The notes beneath the pieces were generated by a model, which was given only the letters and a program-made list of their open reading frames with translations, did no database searches and was not told where the DNA came from. A DNA stretch of 64,000 nt from Pithys albifrons albifrons (taxonomy: Eukaryota > Chordata > Aves > Passeriformes > Thamnophilidae). Shown one piece after another: positions 1-10,700 of this stretch. Position 1 is the first letter of the stretch; each line of letters starts with the position of its first letter. A program made the position numbers and the translations under genes. The stretch spans positions 5,021,557 through 5,085,556 of the forward strand of contig NC_092463.1 in NCBI RefSeq assembly GCF_047495875.1, written 5' to 3'.

Positions 1-189
1 CTCCGAATAAAAACTATGGATTTAATAATTTGGAATATAAATTATGGATCTGCGCTACCACTAGCCATGGAGCAAATTTTATGTAAGACAAAACGTGAAA
101 CTAACGTTAAAGATATAATTTTTTATAGGCTTCATTCAGTAATTCCTTTTTATTGGGGTCAAAGCTGGTTACTAAGCCCAAACTCTCCC
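1..189. other. AT-rich left flank
   Basis: AT-rich sequence to the left of the CpG island. I see no exon, repeat or recognisable motif in it. Confidence 0.5.
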
Positions 190-395
190 AGACCAGTGCA
201 GGTACCCTGCGCTGTGAGGCTGCACTTCCAGAGCACACCCACACCCAGACAAGGCCACATCCCGCCCACAGCGCCCCGAGCGCCCTCAGCGCGCCCCGCA
301 CGGCCCATCCCTGCGGCCCGAGCCGGCCGCGGCCCTGCCCGCGCCTCACGGGGGTGCGGGAGCTGCGCCGTCCCCCGCGGGCCGGCAGCCCCTAC

Positions 396-471
396 CTGCA
401 CCGCGGCCGTGTCTCCGCGGGGCGCTGGGACGGCCCCGCACCCTCACGGCGGGCGGTCCCGGCGCCTCCAT
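396..471 (-). CDS. Candidate first coding exon of a divergent minus-strand transcript
   Basis: On the minus strand an ATG at 471 has a textbook Kozak context (GCCGCCATGG). An ETS-type CCGGAAGTG lies about 15 bases upstream. The frame runs 25 codons plus one base, starting MEAPGPPAVRVRGRP and rich in Pro, Arg and Gly, to a consensus donor (CAG then GTAGGG) at 395/391. I do not recognise the peptide, and continuation exons would lie outside the window. As I recall, the antisense RNA PSMA3-AS1 starts head-to-head with ARID4A in human, so this may equally be a non-coding divergent transcript. GC-rich DNA gives open frames by chance. Confidence 0.3.
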
Positions 472-772
472 GGCGGCCGCTCCACTTCCGGCTCCGGCCG
501 GGCCCGCGCTGCGCCACCGCCAGGAAGGCTGCCCCGGACACCCCGCGATGGCACCACACCGGCGGGATGGGACGAAATGGGACAGGACGAGGCCTCTCTG
601 CAAGCTCAGGGCGCCTCTCCCAGCCGCTCCCGCCGCCTCCGCCGCTGCCCCAAAGCGCTCCCGGCTCTCCCTCCCTCCCGCCCGCGGCCTAAAATGGGAA
701 AGCGCCGCGCACAAAATGGCGCCGCGGCCGCGCCGGGGCCCCGCCCCTCCCTCCCGCTCGTCCCGCCCCGAG

Positions 773-940
773 CCAATCGCGCCGCGCCGTTACCCTTCCG
801 GCCCGCGCCTCCAGCCAATCAGCCGCGCCGGGGCGCCGCGGCGGGGCCCAATGGGGGCGCTGTCCGCGGCGGGGGCCCAATGACGCGGCGCGGGGCGGCG
901 GCCAATGGGAGCGGCCGCGCGGCCGCCGGTTGTTTATTGG
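773..940 (+). promoter_or_regulatory. ARID4A: Array of six CCAAT (NF-Y-type) boxes
   Basis: Direct CCAAT pentamers sit at 773, 815, 848, 877 and 902, and an inverted one (ATTGG) at 936-940. The spacing between starts shrinks from 42 to 33, 29, 25 and 34 bases. GC-rich Sp1-type sequence follows immediately. The cluster lies about 100-300 bases upstream of the inferred exon 1, the usual place for NF-Y sites in TATA-less housekeeping promoters. That NF-Y binds here is an inference from motif and position. Confidence 0.65.
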
Positions 941-999
941 GGGCGCGCGCTGCGGCGCGGGGCGTGTCGCGCGCGCGGGGCCGGCGCGGGGGGGGGCGG

Positions 1000-1088
1000 G
1001 GCCGAGCGGAGCGGGGGCCGCGCTCGCTCAGCCGGGGCCGGGCCGGGGCCGCGGACGGGCCCGCACGGCGGGGGAGCCGAGCCCGCAG
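1000..1088 (+). other. ARID4A: ARID4A exon 1 (5' UTR, start approximate)
   Basis: A consensus donor (CCCGCAG then GTACCG) ends at 1088. This would be a non-coding first exon spliced to the ATG-bearing exon at 1706. The transcription start cannot be read from sequence. Roughly position 950-1020 is inferred from the GC boxes and the CCAAT array just upstream. Confidence 0.5.
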
Positions 1089-1705
1089 GTACCGGGGCAT
1101 GGGGCGAGCGGCGGGGAGAGGGAGCTGGAAAGGGGAAGGAGCTGCTGCTGGTGGTGGTGGTGGTAACGGCGGCGGCGGAGTTGCGGCGTCCGCCGTCCCG
1201 GGGGAGGGGACGCGGAGCGGCTCCGGGAGCTGCGCTTTAAACCCCCCCCAGGCCTCCCCCGCTCCCGCCCACAGCCCTGCGGGCCGCCCTAAGGCAGTGC
1301 CGCCCTCGCGGAGTGGGACCCCCACACGCACCCACCGGGACCGGGACCCCCAACTCTATCGCGATACCCCCCCCCCCCCCCCCCCGCGCTGGTTCTCCCC
1401 CGGGGGGTGAAGTCCGGGAGGAGGAGGAAGAAGAAGAGAAGGAGGGAGGGGGCCCGGCGGGGCCGCGGAAAGTTGGGCGAGGGGCCGTCTCGGCGCGGGG
1501 AGCGGCGGCCCCCGAGCCCCGCGGAGCAAATGGCGACGTGACACAGACACGGGCTCGGCGGGAAGCGGCTCCCTCGGCGCGGCCGGGACGGGCGGCGGCT
1601 CCTTCCCCGGCCCTCCCTCCTCCCTCCCTCGCTCCTTCCCCGGCTCCCCCCGCCGCCCCTCACGGCAGCCCCGCGCTCAGCCCTCCCCCACTGGTGTTTT
1701 TGCAG
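1089..1705 (+). other. ARID4A: ARID4A intron 1
   Basis: GC-rich intron still inside the CpG island. It contains a C homopolymer near 1370-1386 and purine-rich GAGGAGGAAGAAG sequence near 1419-1445. The acceptor is GTTTTTGCAG at 1696-1705. I see no coding exon in it. Confidence 0.5.
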
Positions 1706-1769
1706 TTGTTTTGCCGTGCGAGGAGCAGTCCCGGCGCTGGAATCCCTCGCCTAACCCTGGAAGATGAAG
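1706..1769 (+). CDS. ARID4A: ARID4A exon 2: 5' UTR end and start codon
   Basis: The acceptor TTTTTGCAG ends at 1705. The exon carries 58 bases of 5' UTR, then ATG AAG (residues 1-2) at 1764-1769, then a GTAGGC donor. The ATG lies in GGAAGATGA context. A start followed at once by an intron fits the human MK-AADEP junction. Confidence 0.9.
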
Positions 1770-4700
1770 GTAGGCGGCTCTCTCTCCGGCGGCAGCGGCG
1801 ATCGCCGCCCGCCCTCCCTGCTCGCTGCAGAAATTGCGTTTTTAATCGCTCTCCGCCTCGGCTCGGTGTGAGAACGCGGGGCTCGGTGTGTGTTGTGCCT
1901 GCTCCCCGGCCAGGGGCAGGTGATTTAAAGCTCTCACGGCTCGGAACGGACATCCCCGTCGCCTCGGAGTTGTTGTTGTCCTTTGGGCTCCGGTCTTTAA
2001 GCGCTTCCTGTATCAGCAGCTGCTATGGCAAGTTTGCAAAACCACAGCGTTTGTCCCGCCTTTGCTGTTGCCGGTTTGCTCAGTACAAAGGCTCAACAAT
2101 TGGAGAAAAACTTTTTCTTCTGCCTTCAGAGTTGAAGAAATAATACCGAGCTAAAAAAGCCCTGCACGTAAAGCCAGTTATTTCAGATTCTGTGCTGATT
2201 TCCTGTCACTTGCAAGGTGGTAATTTTGTCCTTGTTTATCAGCTGCAACGAGCACGGTAAAGTGAAATGTATTAAAGTGTTAAAGTCCAGATTAAGGGAA
2301 ATGTGATGACAAATATGTCTCTTTAAAAATGTGTAAGCAGTTAAGGTTTGATAAAGCCATTCCAGGAAAGAAAAATACTGGTTAATAGCTGTTTGAAAGA
2401 TTGCAACAGATTTCTCTAGAGTTCTGCTTTTAGTAACCAGGAAAGAAATCCTATGTATAGAATGTTATAGACTTAATTGGAAGTATTGAGATGACACCAA
2501 TCTCAAACATTTTAAATAATCTGTATCATTGTATTGCTTAAAGCTGAAAAAAGTACAACTGTTATTCTGCCTTTTTGTGGTAGAAATATTTTCCTTTCCT
2601 ATAGAAATTACTTGAATTAATAGTCCTTTATTAACCTTTTTACAAGATGTTCCAAATAGCAGTTCAATACCTTCAAGGATATTTCTGAGAGAGGCTGGCA
2701 GTGGAAATGAAGGTGTGTGTATGTGTCACGATCAGTGATAAAACTTCCTGTAACTTGTTTGTTGTTTTTTGATTTTCCCTTTTGAAGAGCTCCGTGATGG
2801 CAATTCCAAGTGCAGGCAGCATTTATCAATTTAAAATCAACAGGTTCTAAAAGTTTAGATGCAAAACTGAATGTGTAACGATGCAGATGTGAACACAAAT
2901 AAGAGCTGAACTTTGTTGCTGTGTTTTGTTTCAGGCAGCAGATGAACCTGCCTACCTGACAGTGGGGACTGATGTCAGTGCCAAGTACCGCGGTGCCTTC
3001 TGCGAGGCAAAGATTAAGACGGTGAAAAGGCTTGTGAAAGTCAAGGTAGTTTGCTGTGATTGCTGCTGGTTTTATTAAAGCCTTGTGCTGAGAGGCCTGT
3101 CAGAGAAGATCCTAGTCCTGAAGATTAGGAAATGTTCATCACCTCCCTGTGTGAATTTTAAGCAACACTTGTGTGTGGCTTTTTTTTTTTAATATATTTT
3201 CCTGTTGGATTTGGGGCGACTTTGTTTTGTTCCTTTTCCCTTTCTTTTTGGTGGGATGTTGTTTTCCTTATTATTAGTAAGATGCTGGAACAAAAATGAG
3301 CTTTGTTGCTTCATCTTTCCTGACTGCATTTGTCTTGTTTTTGAATCCATCAGTTTCCCAGCAATCAGTTTTGGTGTCACAAATAGGGGATTATGGCTTT
3401 ACATGGCTAATAGGGAATAAGAGCAGCCTCTTCTAAAGCAAAAGTTTCATTTTATTCCAACTGACACTTTCACTTTCACAGCTTGGAACTGAAGAGGCAA
3501 CGCCAAAATAAATCAACAGCAGAAGAGATGACTAATTAGTTTGTTAGACCAGGTTTTAGCAATGTCATGGGTAATATTTTTTAAGTTTTGAGCATCTTGC
3601 TTCTGCTTCTAAAGCCCCTGGCTGGAGCTGAGTTTCTGTGCATGGACAGTACTGGCTCATATTCATTTACAATTTACAGGGTTTTTTCCAAAACAACCCA
3701 AAAAGAAAGTTGTCATTTTTGTGTTGCAGTGCTGTTGTAAATGCCACTGTGGGAAAACAAGAGTAAAATGTGGTTAAATGAAAGTTAAGAATTCAAAGTA
3801 AACGTAGAAATTGTTGTTCTGCTTTGTCTTGTCAAAGTCTTCCCACTTCCTGCTTTAGTGTCTACTGTCCAAGATATGTAAATAAGGTGTTGGTGACCCA
3901 AACCCCACTAACCAATGGAGATGAAACCTGCCTTTTATAGCTAGACATCTAAATTTTCCTGTGCTTTAATGCTTAGATCAAGTAGAACAAGTCACCAGCC
4001 TCTTCAGTTACAAATATAGATCATATCACTTTATCAGAGTGCTTTTCATCAATAGAGAAAAACTCTTAATTCAGATATTGAAGTCTTTTCCCTCCTCTTA
4101 ATGAGTACTTAGAGGAACTTGTGTTCTTTGAAATCTGTGTCAATGAGAAGCTCTGTAGGGAGCACCGTGCTGGTCTGACAACCTTGGGTTTGTGCCTGTG
4201 TCTTTGGTCTGGCAGAGTATTTAGACTGTTAATAGGTAGGAGTTTTTTCTTCTTTTTGGAATCAGATGCTTTATTACTCCACGATAAGATTGGGAAGTGT
4301 GTGAGGCTGCAGTGACTTGGTGGAAATTCCTGTCGCTGTATCTCAGTTACAACAATAGAAGTTTTAACAAGCTGAGCCTGATACTGTAATTAAGAGCGTG
4401 TAGGCACACCCAGCGCGGCTGCCAAGGGTGCAGGGAGGCCAAAAAGTCCGGTAGGCTTTTCCTGAGGAGCAGGACAACCTGTATTCATCTCTCTGCCTTT
4501 TTTATTTAAAGTTTTATATCAGCATAAAGTGAATTATTGACCTGAATGTGTGTTAATCCCGATGCTGTTTTGGTGTGTTACTGGTGTTGTGTTTATAAAC
4601 ACAGCTATGGTGGAGTCTGTGGTTGGGGGAGACAGAGAACTGGACATCTTGTAGGTGGAAAGGAAGCTCCTATGACTTTTAATTCCTTAAAAATAATAAG

Positions 4701-7700
4701 AATTTTGGATAATTTTTTCTTTAAACTGGATAGTCTTCTGTTCACTTTGTCTTAGCACTGTTATCTTATTGAAAATAGGATTTTAAAGGACAGGCATTGT
4801 TTACTTATACTGTAACAGTCTTTCACTTATTTGCCATAAAAACTTTCTGTTACTCAGGGCAGCAGAAATGCTGGTATTGGGTTCAGTTTGGTGATTTTTT
4901 GATATATTTAATAATAAAGAGAGGTTTTATTTTGGTTGTAGTTTAGTATTCAGTCTGTTGTCAGTCAAGAGACAGGAAAAAAGCACCTGCTTAATCTTCT
5001 CACCTGGAAGCCCAATTCCAGGTTTGCCCTGGATTGGATCAATATCTAAACTTGCACCTCAAAATGTATTTCTGTTGCTTTGGAATTAGTGATGTTTGAT
5101 TTGCCCTGCTCTTTAATTATGATATTTCAGATTAAATATTAAATGTGATACTTGGAGTGTCCTGTCAGTAAAATGGTCCAGGCCAAGTGTTTTCTGTTCA
5201 ATAATGTTTGAATCCATTGGTTTGATAATCTTAATTTGGAAAACTAGATGTTGATTATTACAAATAGATTTTTGTTTGCTATTAAAGAGTCAGATGCCTA
5301 TTAAAAGGTTCCTGAATATCTTTCAGGTGGTCTTGAAGGGGGACAACTCAACTCAGTTAGTGCAAGATGACCAAGTGAAAGGACCTCTAAGAGTATGTAT
5401 AATAACTGCTTGCCTTCTTTTGGTGATCTATTAGTGATTTATAATTTTGATGCTGTCTGGGTGGGTACCTGTTCTCCAGGACTGAAATAAGGAAGCTCAT
5501 CCCTCTAGACAAGATGGATTCTGAGGAATTAGTCTTAATTGTTGTAGCTTTATGGGCTATTTCTGCTTGTCTGTGTCAGGTACTCGATAACCAAACAGTT
5601 TTTCCTGCAGTGATTTTTGTATCTTGTCAAATACAAAGCTTCTTATAAATAATGAAACTTTGAAACTTATTAGAAGTAATTGAGAACTTGAGTGCAAAGC
5701 CAAGTTCAAGCCCATTAGACAAGAGTAAATACAATTAGTCAAGGTTTTAGAATAGTTGATATACTTTATATAAAAGTGTGTTTATTTGTATTTTTATGCT
5801 ATGTAACAGTTGTGTGCTACAACAGAGAGCTGTGTTATAAACATGAGTGCAAACTGAGCCCTTCAGAGAAGATGGTCTTTATTATTTTTGTCTTTTCTCT
5901 GTAGCTCCTGCCAGAACCTGAGTGTGTTGGAGGCTGCTGCTGAAATTCTCATCTAGCTGACAGTATTAGAATGTTTAAAGTATAAGAAATAGAAGTAATT
6001 GCATATTATTGCTTATCAGTAATATTGGTTGTCAGTAATAAAATTAATCAGTTTGAATATTTGTTTTCAATTAGCCTTCTGTTATTTGTTGTGATGGTGC
6101 AGTGAGCAGTTCTGACTTTCTCGCTGCTTCACTCCTCGCAGTTCGGCCTTCACACTGAAGGACCTTTGTTTCTACCTGATCAGTGACTCCACTTGGACAG
6201 TAACATGGAGCTAAAAGGACTGTTCAAAACAGCAGATCTTGCCTGCACAGTGATTTTGGGCTGACAGGTAACCTTGGGCTGCTCCTTCCTGCAGGTTGGT
6301 GCGATGGTGGAAACGAAGATGCCGGATGGGTCCTTGCAGGAGGCCGTGATCAGCAAACTGACGGACGCCAGCTGGTACACTGTGGGTGAGTGGCACAGGG
6401 CTCATGGCTGCCTGTAATCCTTCATCAATACATGCCTAATTACTGGGAACTGTGTGAGTTATTACACCTTGTATTGTGCCATCTGAGATAGTTTTTGGAG
6501 GGAACTTTTTAAAGTCATCCAATGATTCCTTTTCCATTTAAAATAGGATAATTATTTATTGTTCAGGGAGGTTGTTGCACAGGTAGTTGTAGGGCTGAAT
6601 GATGAAGTTTGTTTGGCACAATGTACTTATACAGGTAGCACTTCCACTCACTGAGATTCAGAATAACTTTGGCAGATTTTAAGACAAACCTTGTAGTTCT
6701 TTTTGGACTCGAAAACCTGTGGCATGACCCTGAGATCAGCTCAGTTGGTTAAAACTTGGTTGCAATAATGCCAAGGTTATGGGTTTGATCCCCTGTGTGG
6801 GCCATTGACTTGAGTTGGACTCAATGATCCTTGTGGGTCCCTTCTCAGAATAGTCTGTGATTCTGTGTGAATGACTGAAATATGAGCCTTCCTTCCCTTT
6901 GTGCAGTCTTGTACACAAAAAACCACAGGTAGTACCAACAGAAGTCAGAATATATTCTTTTTTAAATAAAGAATCAACATACCACACTTTAAAAAGCAAA
7001 GAGGAGACATTCATCTGTGTAACTGTTTGCTTTAATAAAATTTTCAATTAATGATTGCCTCTGAAGTGAAATGGAAAAATGCTTTGTTTTTCATGTTGGA
7101 GACTCGTGCTGTTCAGGTATTGAAATAGAAAGCTCAGAATGCAGTGAAATGTCAGTGTCAAACAAGAACTCATTGCAAGATGAATGTCCTTATTTTGAAT
7201 AATTCTGATCTCCATATTTTTCTTAAACAGCTTTAATAGCAGAATGACAGAACAACATTCAAATGATAGTTAATAACCAAAAAAAATGACAGTATTTGAA
7301 TCAGAGACTTTCAGGCACCCATCCTTTATTTGCACAACTTTCTTAGAGCAGTGGAGCCTTCTCTTCACTGATAGTAGCACAGAAGGGACGTGCTCCTGTG
7401 AATTGTCCTGCACATCCTACTCTTGGGCATTGCTTTTTGGATTAATACTTGTAAATTTAAACCCTGAGTTTCTTACTGCCTGCCTTGTGTAGCAAATGTA
7501 TTCAGCTTTGTCATACTCTTCCATCCTCTCTTAAGGAGTCCTCTATCCCATAAACTTCTAATTATTTTGGTTCATTAACCCCTTTTTAAGATTTAAAGAA
7601 GCTATTTTCAGTAATCCAGTGTTTCCATTGCAGGAGGTTATGTCACCTTTGGTGGGATCAGGATAAGGCTCTGCAGATAATTTGGAAGAATTTATGATTA

Positions 7701-10700
7701 TTGTTGTTAGTGCTTTAACTTCAAGCTGGTTGACAAAGCTCACTGCTCTTTGCCTTTTTCTTCAGGATTATAACATTGCTGTAAAACTGCAGTGGATGTC
7801 AGGTCAGAGAGGAAAGGCAGGATTATTTTGGAGTGCAGAAGATTTAAAATCTCCTTAGTTTGGTACCGTGATGTGACACTCAAGGAACAACACGGGAACT
7901 TTAGGTTGGCTTTATATATTTTTAGAGTTTCACCATTCTGGTACAGAAGCAGAAAAAACCACAGTTTTGAACTAGTAATTTCATGTTTTATGAATTTGCA
8001 TTTTCATTTTAAGACTTACAGCTTCAGTTTTAAAGTAGCTTTTTTAGCTAATTCTGTTTGAATATGAACCAGAAGACACATTTGACACGTGAACTCTTAA
8101 ATCCCCTGTTCAGGGAATGAGTTTTGTCTGGTTTTTCTTGTTTATTTCTTTCTATTTTCTTTTTTTCCCCCTTTTCTTTTGAGCAGCAAACTTCTGCCAA
8201 AAACCTTTACTTGATGAGCAGGAAATTTGAACAGTGAATTAAGTGTTCTGTCCAGCATTAGTAGATTGTTGTTTAGATTTCACAAGTTGTTGAACTGTCC
8301 CCAATAATGCAAGAGATAAATCATGCCATGATTTTTGCTTCATACATTTATTGAAGTGCAGTGTCTCAGAGACTTGAACCAAAGGATTAATTAATTATTG
8401 TCATTTTCTTTCCCCAAAAAATATTTTTTGACAGGCAGAATGGGAGTGTAAAATGTTTTCCATATGCAAATATATTAAGACTGCTTAGGATTCTGTAAAA
8501 ATCTGAGGCTCGGGGGGAGGATTAAGTAATTTTTAAAGTAATTTTTATGGTGAGTGAACATACAATGCTGTAATATGGCACTATGACTGTGAAAATAGAA
8601 TTGTAACACACTGGATTTAGGCCTTAGGAACATTTTTGTGTGTTGTTTGTGGTGAGTTGTTTATTGGTGTTGAAAGCACAGGTAAAGTTGACCAGACTAA
8701 GCAGATCATCAAGTTTGTGTCATGGTTATTTTGCAGTTAAAACTGGGGAAGTGTTTTAGGTTGAGTACAGAAACACTGAAGTATGAAAAATCAGACATAC
8801 CTTTTGCCTGCTGCTTCCATTGTGTCTTTGTAGAAAGTTTTGAGTAGATGTGAGGTGTATATTTATGTAGCTGTGAAGCAAAGAGTTGAATGGGTTCCTT
8901 TTGAATGGCTGGTGGTTGTGCTGCCTCACAGCCTGAATGATTCACCCACAGCTGAATTGCTGAGAGGGAAGTGGATTGAACAGACTTCAGGCTTGTAGAA
9001 TTCCTCCTGAATGTTTTGAGATGGAAAGCACAAGGGGAAGGTTGTGTTCCAGCAGTTTGTGCTTTTCCTGTAGTATTTATTCTCTATGTTATCTAACATC
9101 TCATTCTCAGTGATCTAAAAGCAGACCAATATAGTGAAAACAGTAATATAATATATACAGACATTCTTGAAGTGTTAAGTACAGATACCTAAAAAAAAAT
9201 CCACCAAAACAAAGTGCCTGCATGTCTGGTGAGAGGTGAAGATACTTTTGCATATCACAGAATCATAGAATGGATTGGGCTGGAAAAGACCTCCAAGATC
9301 ATCAAGTCCAACCCTTGGGCCAACTCCAGTCCCTTTACCAGATCGTGACACTCAGTGCCACGGCCAAGCTCAGTTGAAAAACCTCCAGGGATGGGGAATC
9401 CACCCCCTCTCTGGGCAGCCCATTCCAATGCCGGAGCACTCTCTCGGCAAAGAATTCTTTTCTGATCTCCAGCTTCAATTTACCGTGGCAGAGCTTGAGC
9501 CCATCGTGCCCCCTTGTCCTATTGCTGAGTGCCTGGGAGAAGAGACCAACCCCCACCTGGCCAGAACTTCCCTTCAGGCAGTTCCAGACAGTGCTGAGGT
9601 CACCTCTGAGCCTCCTCTTCTCCAGGCTAAACACCCCCAGCTCCCTCAGCCTCTCCCCACAGCACTTGTGCTCCAGTCCCTTCTCCAGCCTCATTGCTCT
9701 TCTCAGGTTCTGTATTTTATGTAGGGATCTAAAGAAGAAGAAAAGTCACCTGAAACAACTTTGCTTTGGTCAGCAAGTTGAACCAGTAGAAATGCTGAGT
9801 TTGCTCCTTTGCCACCACCATAATTCAAGGGCCATAGTGATGATCAGTTTGTCCATTTCAACAGTATCTCCTGTCTATTAGTGGTGTTTGTATACCTGAA
9901 ATAATTCAGGATTTATTTTCATTATAACTGCCACAGAATCACTTTTTCACCTCTTTTTAAGTAATAATGATGTTACTGTAACCATTTAGTTGTATTCAAT
10001 TTTTTGTCTGTGATTTGGAAATACTTTTTAAATCAGCTTTGACATTCAGCTTCTCAGTATAAGCAGTTGAAGAAACAAAAGGTTTTTGGAGTGGAAGTTT
10101 AAGTTGCTATTGCACAGGGCAGCCCTCTCAAATCCAAAGTGGGGTCACAGAAATAGCAGTTTATGTTCTTTGGTTAACAAGTTATTCAGTTGGACTCGCT
10201 GATCTTTAAGGGCTTTTCCAATCTAAATACTTCTATGATGTTTTAATCTTTAAAATGCAGTTATTTAAACTGAACTTCCTTAATTTACAAACTTTAAAGT
10301 GCTGCATTGATGCTTTTGAAGTGCTGAATGTATTGTTGGGTGATAATTGCATAGAATTAAACTGGTCTGTCAGATCTGCCAGGTTTGAGTTACGGCTCCC
10401 TGAGCTCACCATCCTCCTGATTCTGTTACCTGGTGAAATGCTTCAGGTAAATGCTGGAATAATGTCTGAAATGCCTGAAAACAAAGAAACCACAACCCAG
10501 ACCACACCTTGCAAAGTGCATAGTTGTATTTTAGTTCTCACATACTCTGGAGTGAGAGTATGTGACAAACATTACCAGAATTTCAGAAAACTGAAATCTT
10601 AAGGTAAATGTTCTTTAAGCAAACACCTTTTTATCACTTCTGCACAGAACTGGGAGTGATGTGAAGTCTCTATAAAAGTGAGAAACAGTATTTCATTTGA

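Larger units (their letters stand above)
190..1850. promoter_or_regulatory. ARID4A: CpG island, probable bidirectional promoter of ARID4A
   Basis: The block is very GC-rich and dense in CpG, with AT-rich sequence on both sides. It contains GC boxes (GGGGCGGGGC near 993-1003), CCAAT boxes, YY1-like AAAATGGCG at 713 and an ETS-like ACTTCCGG at 484-491. ARID4A exon 1 and its start codon lie at the right side. The left half has an ETS site and a strong Kozak ATG on the minus strand, so transcription may run both ways. Simple runs inside it include a TGG/CGG tract near 1143-1180 and a long C run near 1370-1386. Confidence 0.85.

Noticed and set aside
16..1410. 464-codon plus-strand open frame across the promoter
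   Set aside because: It is a product of stop-poor GC-rich DNA (Pro/Arg/Ala/Gly composition). It overlaps the promoter, exon 1 and intron 1 and resembles no family.
1313..2143. 276-codon open frame over intron 1 and exon 2
   Set aside because: It is in a different frame from the ARID4A ATG, with GC-rich compositional bias. The true start is the ATG at 1764.
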